Source: Streptomyces sp. NBC_00457 (lineage in GTDB: Bacteria > Actinomycetota > Actinomycetes > Streptomycetales > Streptomycetaceae). Taken from it: a stretch of 64,000 bases of DNA. Below are positions 43,106 to 51,722 of the stretch, one piece after another. Position 1 is the stretch's first letter. Every line of letters starts with the position of its first letter. The position numbers were made by a program, and so were the translations under genes. Where the stretch lies: the NCBI RefSeq assembly GCF_036014015.1, contig NZ_CP107905.1:1860001-1924000 (forward strand), in the 5' to 3' direction. The notes beneath the pieces were generated by a model. It was not told where the DNA came from, did not search any database, and saw only the letters and a program-made list of their open reading frames with translations.

Positions 43106-43215
43106 CGCGACGGCAACAGGTCGCCCAGCTGATGTCCGGAGATCTTCTCGGCCAGGGAGACGAACTCGGCGGTGTCCGCGATGCCGTAACGGTGTGTCAG
43201 GTACCAGGTGCGCAC
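43105..43215 (-). pseudogene. M1 aminopeptidase C-terminal fragment
   Basis: The minus strand encodes TWYLTHRYGIADTAEFVSLA then EKISGHQLGDL, the terminal helix-repeat motif of secreted M1-family aminopeptidases. The zinc domain (HExxH) is missing and the frame breaks at about 43105 into the serine hydrolase fragment. This marks a fusion of two gene remnants. Confidence 0.5.
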
Positions 43216-43393
43216 CAAAGTGAAGAGCGGCCGGTGGACGGACCGATCCAGGTGGCTCCGTCGGATCCGCCCGGAGCGGGAGCCAGCGGCGTGAACGACG
43301 TCCCTTGGTCCGCTGTCCCCCTTCGGCGGACGGCGACGGGTCCAGGCCTCCTCCGCCCCGCGGGACTCGTGCGGGGCAACCGGAGAGATTCGG

Positions 43394-44398
43394 TCACCCC
43401 ACGCCGCGGAGCTCAAGAAGGTATGCGGCAGTCAGCGCAACAGCACGGTCCTCGTCATGCGACAGCTCCACGAGGGCACGGGACGCCGTCGTCCCCGGAA
43501 TGTCCGCCAGTGCTTGGGTCAGCCGCCCGCGTGCAGGTGCCTTGGCTGTGTCGTCGGCAAGGCGGTCGACGAGCCTGGTCGCGATCTGATCTGCCGTCGC
43601 GGTGTCGCTCGCCAGCACGCTCAGTGCATCGGCTGCATCGGTGTCGTTCCTTCCCTCCACGATCATGTCGATGAGCGCCGGGACCGCATCGGCCACCCCA
43701 CATGTACCGAGCGCCAAAGCCGCATACCCGCGGACCACGGCGTCGGGGTTCGCAAGGGCAGCCCGCAGCTGCGCGGTAGCTTCATCACCAGGCATCTCGA
43801 CGAGGGCCTGAACGGCACGCTCCCGCACCGCGGCCACCGATGAGCTGAGGCCCTCTGCCAGCATCGCCACGGGATCGTTGTCCGATCGCGCCAACGCCCA
43901 TCGCAGGGCCCCCGCGACGTTCGGCTCCGACTCGCTGAGTGCCGCCTCGACCAGGGCCTCCACTGGCACCGGAATCTCGTCGCCCGAGGAGAGGACCGCG
44001 CGCTGGCGCACGTCGGCGCTCTTCGACCCCAGTGCTTGGAGGAGCGCAACGACCTGGAGCACGTCTTCCCAGCCGACGGGGTCCGCGGCATGGATCCGGC
44101 GGAGCCGCGTGAGTAGCTCGGTCTCGGCCGCGATGCGATCGCGCGTCTGACGGATGAGGTCGCCGACGAGTGCCGAAGGCGTGAAAACGGGATCGTCGAG
44201 CGCGCGCCCGATCTCACGCAGCGACAGACCCAGCGACCGCAAGCTCTCGATGTGGAAGATCCGCCGGATGTCCTCCGCGGAGTACTCCCGATAACCGGAT
44301 CCCGTACGGCCCGAAGGCCGCACGAGGCCCAGCGATTCGTAGTGCCGGAGCATGCGGGCACTGACCCCGGACCGTTTGGCCACCTCACCGATCAACAC
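43394..44398 (-). CDS. MerR-family regulator with HEAT-repeat C-terminal domain
   Basis: A 334-residue protein. The N-terminal MerR winged-helix reads LIGEVAKRSGVSARMLRHYESLGLVRPSGRTGSGYREYS, followed by the coiled-coil region (about 75-115). From about 120 to 330 there are five or more alpha-helical HEAT repeats (VRERAVQALVEMPGDEATAQL, YAALALGTCGVADAVPALIDM), replacing the usual small effector domain. The GTG starts 3 bp after the upstream HEAT gene stops. The MerR-type dyad at 45103-45123 is its likely site. HEAT repeats suggest protein, not small-molecule, sensing. Confidence 0.85.
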   Translation of the reverse strand: MLIGEVAKRSGVSARMLRHYESLGLVRPSGRTGSGYREYSAEDIRRIFHIESLRSLGLSLREIGRALDDPVFTPSALVGDLIRQTRDRIAAETELLTRLRRIHAADPVGWEDVLQVVALLQALGSKSADVRQRAVLSSGDEIPVPVEALVEAALSESEPNVAGALRWALARSDNDPVAMLAEGLSSSVAAVRERAVQALVEMPGDEATAQLRAALANPDAVVRGYAALALGTCGVADAVPALIDMIVEGRNDTDAADALSVLASDTATADQIATRLVDRLADDTAKAPARGRLTQALADIPGTTASRALVELSHDEDRAVALTAAYLLELRGVG

Positions 44399-44401
44399 AG
44401 G

Positions 44402-45073
44402 TCAATCGTCTGCCTTGGGGGCTCCGGCGAGTGCCGCGACGCGCTTGGCCTCCTCGATCGCCAGCTCGAATCCGGCGTCGGGGTCCCGCAGCAGCCGATG
44501 TGTGGCGAGCGCGTGCGCACGCACGCGCGGGTCGTCAGCGGTCGTCGCGGCGTGCAGGGCCGGCCCGGCCACTTCACCCAGCGCCACCAGCGCCTGGCTG
44601 AGACTCAGCTGCGTCTCCCGCTCACCGCGCCCGAGCTGCGTCGCCAGGACCGTGGCCAGGGCGGGCTCCTCGCCTTCCGGGACGAGCACAACCGCGGCCC
44701 GCCAGGCGCTGCGCGCCACCTCGTCATCGGCGTCGGACAACAGTGCCCGGGTGATCACCGGCCACGCCTGCCGGTCCCCGATCTTGGACAGCGTGTGCAG
44801 CGCCTGGCTGCGTGCCTGCGCACGCTCGGAGCGGACCTCGCGGAGCAGCTTGGGGAGCGTCAGGGACACCGGGTGGCGGGTGAGCGCCCAGGTCAGCATG
44901 TCGCGGACGAAGAACTCGGGCTCGATCGCGCATCGTTCGATGAGTTTGTCGACGAAGCACGAGGCGGGCGCCGTGCCGACCGCCAGAGCGGCCCGCAGCC
45001 GCACGGACGAACGACTGTCCTCCAGCCCCTGGAGCGCTCGCTTCGCATCCGTGTCCCCTCTCGTCATGGTCAT
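44402..45073 (-). CDS. HEAT-repeat protein
   Basis: A 223-residue all-helical protein built of HEAT repeats (VRLRAALAVGTAP, ALHTLSKIGDRQAWPVITRAL, VRAHALATHRLLRDPDAG). The start at 45073 has GGAGG upstream; a GTG nine bases earlier is an alternative. It is the first gene of a two-gene operon with the MerR-HEAT regulator, and the shared repeat type suggests the two proteins bind each other, for instance as an anti-regulator pair. No enzyme motif is present. Confidence 0.75.
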   Translation of the reverse strand: MTMTRGDTDAKRALQGLEDSRSSVRLRAALAVGTAPASCFVDKLIERCAIEPEFFVRDMLTWALTRHPVSLTLPKLLREVRSERAQARSQALHTLSKIGDRQAWPVITRALLSDADDEVARSAWRAAVVLVPEGEEPALATVLATQLGRGERETQLSLSQALVALGEVAGPALHAATTADDPRVRAHALATHRLLRDPDAGFELAIEEAKRVAALAGAPKADD

Positions 45074-45102
45074 CGGGACCACCTCCTTGGGAAGCAGTCA
45101 AG

Positions 45103-45123
45103 ACCTTGTCACCGTGTCAAGGT
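45103..45123 (-). promoter_or_regulatory. MerR-type promoter with 19-bp spacer dyad
   Basis: ACCTTG-N9-CAAGGT spans 45103-45123 as a hyphenated dyad. On the minus strand it lies between TTGACC and TTGACT with a 19-nt spacer, the over-long spacing typical of MerR-activated promoters. It lies 30 bp before the HEAT gene start. Confidence 0.6.
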
Positions 45124-45379
45124 CAAACGGGGCCGGCGGCCCGATCACGCGTCGCTGAGAGGATGCCCCCGGGTGTGCGCCAGGTGGTCCGGCTCCAGGT
45201 GCTCGATGATCGCGGCGCGGTCGCGTGCGGCGTAGGCGCGCGTCAGGTCGAGCGCCCGCCATACGGCCTTGTTGATCCGGGGGGTCGGTGAGGGATCCGG
45301 AAGTCCTTCATCGCATCTCCGTGCTCGATCGGTCGGCAGCGTCGGCTGGGGTGCGGGGGCGAGGTACGGCGGACGCACT

Positions 45380-46110
45380 CCCCGGGTCGAGGCGCTCGTT
45401 CACATCCAGGCGGAAGGTGCCGTACGGGTTGATTTTGGACCAGAACAGTGCGGTCAGGCCGTGCCGGTCTTCGTCGCTCAGCTTTTTCGCCCAGGCCGGT
45501 TCGGCCAGGACCCGGTCAGGGCGCCGTCCTTGCGTAGTGGAGCACGGTGTTCGCACTGTTCCAGTTCTCGACGGCCTGGAGCCCGCCGTGGATCTCGCGG
45601 CGCAGGCCGGGGCTGGCGAGGTAGTGACAAGCGAAGACCGTGCGCACCGCGCGCCCGAGTTCTTCAAGAGCTTGGTAGGTGGGGTGCTTGGGACCGCCGC
45701 GGGCGAAGCGCCGGCACCTGCTCGGCCTCCGCCTTACCCAACCGGAGCGCGGTGTCGTACTTGACCATCAGATCGTACTGCTGCTCGATCAGCCCCCAGA
45801 GGTTGAGCAGCTCGGTGAAGGCGAAGCCGACGACACTTGCGCCGTGCGTGTCCACGTAGTTGGACGGGAGTAGATACAGACGTTCTTCCGACGGTGATGA
45901 AGTGCCGCCGGACGTGCCGCAGCGCGGCCTCGCTCTCGCCGTGCTCGCCGGTCGCCACGATCGCCCGGGTGCCCATGTTCGTGCCCAGCGCGAAGAGGGC
46001 AAGCAGCAGGCGGCGCTGGAGGACATCACGTTCGATGCGCTCGTAGGCGGCCACCGAGGAGAACTCCCCGGTGAAACCGGTCAGGGTCTGCACCAACGAA
46101 CCCAGCTCAG
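45380..46110 (-). pseudogene. Tn3-family transposase remnant
   Basis: Blocks of a Tn3 DDE transposase C-terminal half appear in order but in different frames: LALFALGTNMGTRAIVATGEHG, NYVDTHGASVVGFAFTELLN (catalytic Asp region), [38 protein letters not shown] with [10 protein letters not shown], and HGLTALFWSKINPYGTFRLD. Internal deletions and at least two frameshifts inactivate it. No resolvase or 38-bp terminal repeats were found. It splits the catabolic island. Confidence 0.8.
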
Positions 46111-46171
46111 GACCGATGGGCCGGGTGTTTAAGGGCCCCACCAAGGGTTTTCGCCACGGCCACCCTCGACG

Positions 46172-46906
46172 CTAGCCTTCGCCGTGGAGATCAACGGGTT
46201 CACGAACACCATCCCGCCGGGCCGACCGTGCCGGTAGTGGGGGCATCAATCCGTTCTTGTACGCGATGACGACGAACTGGGCGCGATCGCGGGCGCCGAG
46301 TTTGGCCATCGCACGTTGCACGTGGGTTCGCACGGTGAGGACGCTCAGGTGCAGCTCAGCCGCGATTTCGTCGTTCGACTTGCCGTCGGCGGCCAACTTC
46401 ATCACCTCTACCTCACGATTCGTCAGATCTGCGAGGCCGGGGGTTGTGATCGTCGTGGCCGGCCGGCCCGGCGACGGGGTGGCGACGAACTGCGCAATGA
46501 GGGCTTTGGTCGCCCCCGGGGACAGCATGCTCTCGCCCGCGGCGACGATCCGTATGCCTTCGAGCAGCGCGTTGGTCGTGACGTATTTTCCCAAGAAGCC
46601 ACTGGCGCCTGCGCGGAGTGCACGGGCGACATGCTCATCGTTCTCGAAGGTCGTGAGGATGAGCACGCGGGTGTTGGTCAAGGCGGGGTCGGCACAAATT
46701 GCCTCAGTGGCCGCCAACCCGTCCATGCCCGGCATCCGCACGTCCATCACGACGACGTCGGGTTGGTGGGCGCGAGCCAGGCGGATCGCCTCGGCTCCGT
46801 CCTCGGCCTCGGCGACGACCTCAAGGTCGTCGCAGGAGTCGATCAATATCTTGAAGGTCCCTCGCAACAGGGCTTGGTCGTCAGCGAGGAGGATTCTCGT
46901 CGTCAT
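46172..46906 (-). CDS. NarL-family response regulator
   Basis: A 244-residue protein. The receiver has ADD at 8-10, Asp55 (VVVMDVRMPGMDG) and a conserved Lys in FLGKYV. A LuxR/NarL helix-turn-helix lies at about 160-222 (LTNREVEVMKLAADGKSNDEIAAELHLSVLTVRTHVQRAM). The start at 46906 removes 45 residues without homology. The kinase gene ends 7 bp upstream, so the pair is an operon. Targets are unknown; this family often controls adjacent transport genes, but none is next to it here. Confidence 0.9.
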   Translation of the reverse strand: MTTRILLADDQALLRGTFKILIDSCDDLEVVAEAEDGAEAIRLARAHQPDVVVMDVRMPGMDGLAATEAICADPALTNTRVLILTTFENDEHVARALRAGASGFLGKYVTTNALLEGIRIVAAGESMLSPGATKALIAQFVATPSPGRPATTITTPGLADLTNREVEVMKLAADGKSNDEIAAELHLSVLTVRTHVQRAMAKLGARDRAQFVVIAYKNGLMPPLPARSARRDGVREPVDLHGEG

Positions 46907-46913
46907 GTTGGCG

Positions 46914-48128
46914 TCACCGGCCCGGTTCGGTTGCGATGTGCGGAAGTGCAGGCGGTCCGATGTGTAGAGGAAGACTGGTGAGAACCTCGAAACCGGTGCT
47001 GCTGCCGTTGATCTCCAAGCGGCCCCCCACAGCTTGAGCACGCTCCCGCATTCCGATAATGCCGTAGCCGCCGTGGTCCTCCCGGCGAGAGGAGGCGTCG
47101 CTGGTCTCGTTCGAGACGCGGATCGTCAGGCGGGAAGCGTCGTAGGCGAGCTGCAGAGATGCTTTCGGTGTCGCGGAGTGCTTGGTCGCGTTCGTGAGCG
47201 CCTCCTGGATGATGCGGAAGGCGGTGAGGTCGACTCCGGGCGGCAGTTCTCGAGCCGCTCCTGCAGTCTGCAGATCGACGATGAGCCCAGCAGAGCGGCA
47301 GGCTTCCAAGAGGGCCGGGAGTTGGGCCAGCCCTGGGGCCGGTTCCAACGTGTCGGCGTCTGCGTCGTCGGCGTGACGTAGGACACCGATGGTCGCGCGT
47401 AGTTCGAGCATGCCGTTCGAGGTGGTCCCTTGTAGGTCGGTCAAGAGCTTCCTGGAAGTCTCCGTGCTGATGTCGAGCATGTGGGCTGCCGTGCCCGCCT
47501 GTGCGTTGGCCACTGCCATGTGGTGCGCGACGACGTCGTGCAGTTCGCGGGCGATGCGCATTCGCTCCCCGGCCACTCGGAGTCGTGCTTCCTCGTCGCG
47601 CGTGCGCTCGGCGTACTCGGCCCGCGCGCGGACGGCGTCCAGGTAAGCCTGGTGAAGTTGGGACCGGCTCCCGAGGGCCAAGGGGAGCAACAGCCAAAGT
47701 GCCGGTCCCACGGTGCGCAGGAGCACCGATCCATCGATATGGAACCCGATCGCAACTGCCACTACCAGCGCCGTGGCAGCACCTCCATACGTCCAGGCCG
47801 TCGCGCTGCTTGTCCTGGCAGCCAGCCAGTAGAGGGCGACCATCAGCGGGGCAAGCAACAGGGGGGTCATGAGGTAGCCCATCCCACCAGTGGTGACGAC
47901 ACATGCGGTCGTCACCACAACGGTGATGCGTGGGTGCTGACGCGCCCTGAACAGCGCCAGGCATGCCACCACAGCCAATACCTCGGCAACCCAGACGTTC
48001 CTTGGTCTGTCGCCGTCCGGAGTGGCGAGATTGGCTCCGAGAATCGCGCCGCCCAACAGCGCGAGCACGATAGCCCCGTCTGTCAGCCATGGACGCCGGT
48101 CGACATACTGATCCGGGCGAGCCCCCAT
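46914..48128 (-). CDS. NarL-type sensor histidine kinase (HisKA_3)
   Basis: A 404-residue kinase. Four to five N-terminal membrane helices (about 15-160) replace a large sensor loop. Dimerisation and phospho-acceptor follow in ERMRIARELHDVVAHHMAV, then the HATPase region FRIIQEALTNATKHS and the Gly motif GGYGIIGMRERAQAVGG. This DesK-like layout suggests sensing in or near the membrane. The ATG at 48128 has GGGGAGG upstream; an ATG 16 codons earlier lacks one. It is co-transcribed with the NarL regulator. Confidence 0.88.
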   Translation of the reverse strand: MGARPDQYVDRRPWLTDGAIVLALLGGAILGANLATPDGDRPRNVWVAEVLAVVACLALFRARQHPRITVVVTTACVVTTGGMGYLMTPLLLAPLMVALYWLAARTSSATAWTYGGAATALVVAVAIGFHIDGSVLLRTVGPALWLLLPLALGSRSQLHQAYLDAVRARAEYAERTRDEEARLRVAGERMRIARELHDVVAHHMAVANAQAGTAAHMLDISTETSRKLLTDLQGTTSNGMLELRATIGVLRHADDADADTLEPAPGLAQLPALLEACRSAGLIVDLQTAGAARELPPGVDLTAFRIIQEALTNATKHSATPKASLQLAYDASRLTIRVSNETSDASSRREDHGGYGIIGMRERAQAVGGRLEINGSSTGFEVLTSLPLHIGPPALPHIATEPGR

Positions 48129-48275
48129 TGGCTCCACCTCCCCGCGCACCTCGAAGGCAACGGCTCTGGGGCCCATCCTCTCGCGAGCGAATCCCGTCGT
48201 GCGACAGCGCCCACTCGGTGGCTGGCGGCCGACTGCTGTGCCCCGCCCTCGGGTCTCCGTCCTGCTGCCAGCGGC

Positions 48276-48833
48276 TCACGCCGGAGGCGCGGCCGCCATC
48301 TTGTAGCCGGACACCTGGGCGATCGACTTCCCGTCCTCGCTGAACTCGAGCAGCGCTCGGTAGGACAGGCTGACTCGGGCATCGGCCCACATCCCGCGCA
48401 CCGGCTGGATGCGGTAGAAGACCTGCATCCCCTGGTCCGGCGGCTTGATGTTGTTGAACAGGGAGGTGTCTGCCGCCCAGGGGAACTGGTCCAGGCTGAT
48501 CTTCGAGGCGTGACGGATCTCGTCGATGTCAGTGACGACCGCGGCGATCCCCTGCATCTGCAGCGATCGGGTTGTGAAGCGACCGTAGAAGCCGTCGGGC
48601 GGCAGGTAGGCGATGTCGTAACTGACATGGGGATTGCGCCGGATGTGGACGTGCTTGCGCGTGTTCTTGAAGGTGTGCATGTACACGATCAGCCCGTCGC
48701 CGGCGAGGTGCATCCTCGCCGAGGACGGAAACCCGTCGGCGTCGATCGTGGCCAGGCTTGAGAGCTCCTCGGTGCGCAGCAGCTCAATGATCTCGGCCTC
48801 GATCTCCGCCACGGTCGGTTCAGGTTTGGACAT
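48276..48833 (-). CDS. PNPOx-like split-barrel flavin-binding protein
   Basis: A 185-residue protein of the pyridoxamine-5'-phosphate-oxidase-like fold: TEELSSLATIDADGFPSSARMHL, then IVYMHTFKNTRKHVHIRRNPHVSY as the cofactor-binding block. Actinobacterial members often bind F420, FAD or haem, not FMN alone. It is the last gene of the operon that starts with the bicupin dioxygenase. A redox step on a pathway intermediate is possible; the reaction cannot be named. Confidence 0.75.
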   Translation of the reverse strand: MSKPEPTVAEIEAEIIELLRTEELSSLATIDADGFPSSARMHLAGDGLIVYMHTFKNTRKHVHIRRNPHVSYDIAYLPPDGFYGRFTTRSLQMQGIAAVVTDIDEIRHASKISLDQFPWAADTSLFNNIKPPDQGMQVFYRIQPVRGMWADARVSLSYRALLEFSEDGKSIAQVSGYKMAAAPPA

Positions 48834-48973
48834 GGTCGCTCCTTCTACTCGGGTGAACTTGGTCGTGAGAGCCACCCAACGCCCCCTTTGGCGGGAGGGT
48901 CGTTGTCGGAGAACCCCGAGGGCTAGGCGTTGTCTTCACATGTCACGCCCGCAGCAGGCATGACACGAGGTGC

Positions 48974-49765
48974 CTAGTCGACACAGACGTTGGGCACGGC
49001 GGCGCGGCGGAGCACTTGTCGGAAGCAACGTATTCCGGCCGGGTAGTGGGCGAGAGCGTCCAGGAACTCCAGGTCGAAGAAGGTGTCCTGCAGGGCACGA
49101 ACGGTTTCCCAGACAGCCAGGTTGACGAGAACGTTGCTGCTCCCGATGCCGCGGTAGAGCTGGGCCTGGATGAACCCGTTGCGGCCCTTCATGTATGCAC
49201 CGGTCTTCTGGTACGCGTGGATGGCTTGGTCGACCGTGCCATCCGGAACGACGAAGATGTCCAGCAGTGTGAAGGCGCCATTGGTGGCCTGGAATTGTTC
49301 GGCGAGCGGAACGTCGGGACACAAGTCGACGTACTCGATCGCAGATGGGCCGGCAGCCGGTTCCCCCGCCGCCGAGGCGGGCTCCTGCTCCCACGGTGCG
49401 CCCAGGCAGACACCGGGCACTTCCACCGGCCGCACCAGGTGCGGGTATGCCGCCGATCCGTCCGGATAGGTCGGGAGCAGGGCCTGGAACTCGGGACTCA
49501 TGAAGGCGTTCTGCAGGTCCTTCGCGGACTGCCAGTCGGCGACGTTGGTGACGATGCGGCCGGCCTCTCCGCGGTACAGTTGCTGGGAGATGTTCCCTGC
49601 CTTCGTCTTCATGACCTCCGAGTCCAGGCGCCATACCTCGATGACGTCGTCCTCCAGGCCGGGAGGCGTGACGATGGTGTTCACAATCGTGACGGGCTCG
49701 TCTCCGGACTCATTCAGCTGAGCCATGAACGGCGCCCGAGTGTCGAAGTCGTTCAGTGTGATCAT
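48974..49765 (-). CDS. Tandem ABM/EthD-like dimeric barrel protein
   Basis: A 263-residue protein with two copies of a ferredoxin-like barrel domain: VTIVNTIVTPPGLEDDVIEVW ... QQLYRGEAGRIVTNVADW, and TLLDIFVVPDGTVDQAIHAY ... QAQLYRGIGSSNVLVNLAVW. They resemble antibiotic-biosynthesis monooxygenase (ABM) or EthD modules, which often act on quinol or phenolic substrates. The internal duplication may form an intramolecular dimer. GAGGAAG precedes the ATG. It lies within the bicupin operon. Confidence 0.7.
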   Translation of the reverse strand: MITLNDFDTRAPFMAQLNESGDEPVTIVNTIVTPPGLEDDVIEVWRLDSEVMKTKAGNISQQLYRGEAGRIVTNVADWQSAKDLQNAFMSPEFQALLPTYPDGSAAYPHLVRPVEVPGVCLGAPWEQEPASAAGEPAAGPSAIEYVDLCPDVPLAEQFQATNGAFTLLDIFVVPDGTVDQAIHAYQKTGAYMKGRNGFIQAQLYRGIGSSNVLVNLAVWETVRALQDTFFDLEFLDALAHYPAGIRCFRQVLRRAAVPNVCVD

Positions 49766-49915
49766 CGGCGGTCTTCCTCAGTCTGTGGCGATCGACGCTG
49801 GTCGACCGGCGAACCGCTAATTGTGGTGATCTCCGTCGTACCAGCGCTCCGAGCCCTGTCCGCCCCCCGGTTTGGCGAGATCGGGCTGCATGACGCCTGC
49901 GCACTGCGGAACTGC

Positions 49916-50590
49916 TCACTGCGACGTCCCGACGTCCTGCGAGGCCCCGTGCTCGAGGACCGCGATCTCGGTCCCCTCCGGTGCCAGGTCGCGCAGTAGT
50001 CCGCAATGCATCTTCTGGTGGACCGGGGCGAGGCCGGCTTGGTGGATCGGCACGGCGAACCGGGGCGCCACCGTCCGCAGGTAGTCGATCGCCTCGCCGA
50101 TCTTCATCCACGGCCCACCGATGGGAAGCAGCAAGACGTCGACCGATCCGGCCGGAGCATCCAAGGCGTCACCAGGGTGCAGCAGGCTGCCGTCGATGAT
50201 GTACCCGTTGTTCGGCACGATCGGGAGTGCGGCGTGGATGCACGCGTGGTCACCGCCGACGACCTCGACCCTGGCCCCTCGAAGGACGAACGTGCTCCCG
50301 GGACCGACGATTCGCATCCGGCTTGGTGCGATGTCCCCGAGTCCCGCGAGGGCTGCCTGCGTGTGAGCGTTGAGCACGAGCTCGGCCGCAGGGTTGTCGG
50401 CCAACAGCTTGCCGAGGCGCTCGCCGTCGACGTGGTCCGCATGCGCGTGCGTGAGGAAGACCGCATCGAGGTCGACCACCTGCTCGAAGTCCCGCGAATA
50501 GCCACCGGGGTCGAACAGAAGGCGAATGATGCCGTCATCGCCCGAGAGCTCCACCAGCACGCACGCGTGCCCGTAGTGCGTCAGCTTCAT
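49916..50590 (-). CDS. Metallo-beta-lactamase-fold hydrolase (UPF0173/UlaG-like)
   Basis: A 224-residue protein. The zinc motif is FLTHAHADHVDGERLG (HxHxDH), with further histidines in VGGDHACIHAALP and VPIHQAGL. The fold of the UlaG/UPF0173 group includes lactonases and other hydrolases. AAGGAAT lies before the ATG, and the gene begins 26 bp after the dehydrogenase stop. In this operon it could open a lactone made after ring cleavage; inferred from context. Confidence 0.82.
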   Translation of the reverse strand: MKLTHYGHACVLVELSGDDGIIRLLFDPGGYSRDFEQVVDLDAVFLTHAHADHVDGERLGKLLADNPAAELVLNAHTQAALAGLGDIAPSRMRIVGPGSTFVLRGARVEVVGGDHACIHAALPIVPNNGYIIDGSLLHPGDALDAPAGSVDVLLLPIGGPWMKIGEAIDYLRTVAPRFAVPIHQAGLAPVHQKMHCGLLRDLAPEGTEIAVLEHGASQDVGTSQ

Positions 50591-50615
50591 TGTGAGATTC
50601 CTTGCCGGCGGTCCA

Positions 50616-51722
50616 TTACGGGTGGACGATCGTCATCCACATGGGCTTCCTGCGCTGCTGCATGTCCTGGATCGCCCTGACGGTCTCGGCGAGCGGGAAG
50701 TGGTGCGTGATCAGGTCGTCTGCCGTGACGGCACCGATCTCGAGGAGCTTCAGCACGTCCACCACGTCGTTGCGCGTGTCGCCCCTGGTGCCGACGAAGC
50801 GCCAGCAGTTACCCATGATCGCGATCGGCGGGATGGGCACCGGGACGGTGTTGCCGCCCATGTGCGCCAGAACGCCGCCTGTGGCCATGGACGCCATGGC
50901 GTGAGCGGTGATCGGGCTGGACGGCACATAGTCGAGGACAGCGTCGACGCCCTGCGGAACCAGACGCCGGATCGCCCCGGTGAGGCCGCTGCTGGCCTCC
51001 CAGCCCTCGGGTAGATTCTCGGTCGCAATGGAGTCGACGGGGATGCCGTCGGCCTCCGCCAGCTTCTCGACGTCCTTGAGCCGTTCGCCGCTGCGGCCCA
51101 CCAATATCAGCCGGCCAATGCCGAACTGCTTGGCGAACTTGACGCTCGCGGTGCCCATCGTGCCGGTCGCCGCGGTGATGACCACGGTCGCAGCCTGTGG
51201 CAGGTGGCACTCCTTCAGTATCCGGACGGCGTTACCCAGGTCGTGGACCTTCGCGCCGACGTCGAAGCTGACGTTGTTGGGCAACCTGTCGAGCAGCCAG
51301 AACGGGACGCGAACGTACTCGGCCAGCCCTCCGTCGTGGTAGCGCTCGTACAGCGGCAACGGACCGTCGCTGAACGCCGCGTGGCCGATCATCGCGTACT
51401 GAGCACACATGTTCTCGCGGTCGGATCGGCAGTAGACACAGTGACCGCAGCTGAGCTGGGGGTGGACTCGGACGCGCTCGCCTCCGGTGAAGCCCGGTAC
51501 GTCGGGTCCGACCTCCGAAACGGTGCCTGCCATCTCGTGCCCGAGGATCGTCGGCAGCTGCTTGAAGGCCCCCATCTTGAGCAGCGACATCATTCCTGGG
51601 GCAAGGCCGGCGGACTCGACCTTGACGATCACTTCACCTGAAGCCGGTTCGGGAACCGGGACCTCCTCAAGGACAAGGGCACTCTCGGCGTCGTGGGCCC
51701 GCGTTGCCAGCATGGTGCTCAT
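50616..51722 (-). CDS. Zinc-type MDR alcohol dehydrogenase family protein
   Basis: A 368-residue medium-chain dehydrogenase/reductase. The structural zinc site is intact (CGHCVYCRSDRENMC, four Cys), GHEMAG is present, and the nucleotide motif is VVITAATGTMGTASVKFAKQFG. The catalytic-zinc cysteine normally found as GICGTD is missing; the sequence is AGLAPGMMSLLKMG. It may thus be a zinc-independent reductase or use the structural zinc only. Its ATG overlaps the bicupin stop by 4 bp. Confidence 0.85.
   Translation of the reverse strand: MSTMLATRAHDAESALVLEEVPVPEPASGEVIVKVESAGLAPGMMSLLKMGAFKQLPTILGHEMAGTVSEVGPDVPGFTGGERVRVHPQLSCGHCVYCRSDRENMCAQYAMIGHAAFSDGPLPLYERYHDGGLAEYVRVPFWLLDRLPNNVSFDVGAKVHDLGNAVRILKECHLPQAATVVITAATGTMGTASVKFAKQFGIGRLILVGRSGERLKDVEKLAEADGIPVDSIATENLPEGWEASSGLTGAIRRLVPQGVDAVLDYVPSSPITAHAMASMATGGVLAHMGGNTVPVPIPPIAIMGNCWRFVGTRGDTRNDVVDVLKLLEIGAVTADDLITHHFPLAETVRAIQDMQQRRKPMWMTIVHP

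Noticed and set aside
45145..45378. Small minus-strand frame containing RALDLTRAYAARDRAAIIEH
   Set aside because: The helix looks coding, but the frame overlaps the MerR-type promoter side, lacks a ribosome site and has no family match I can name.
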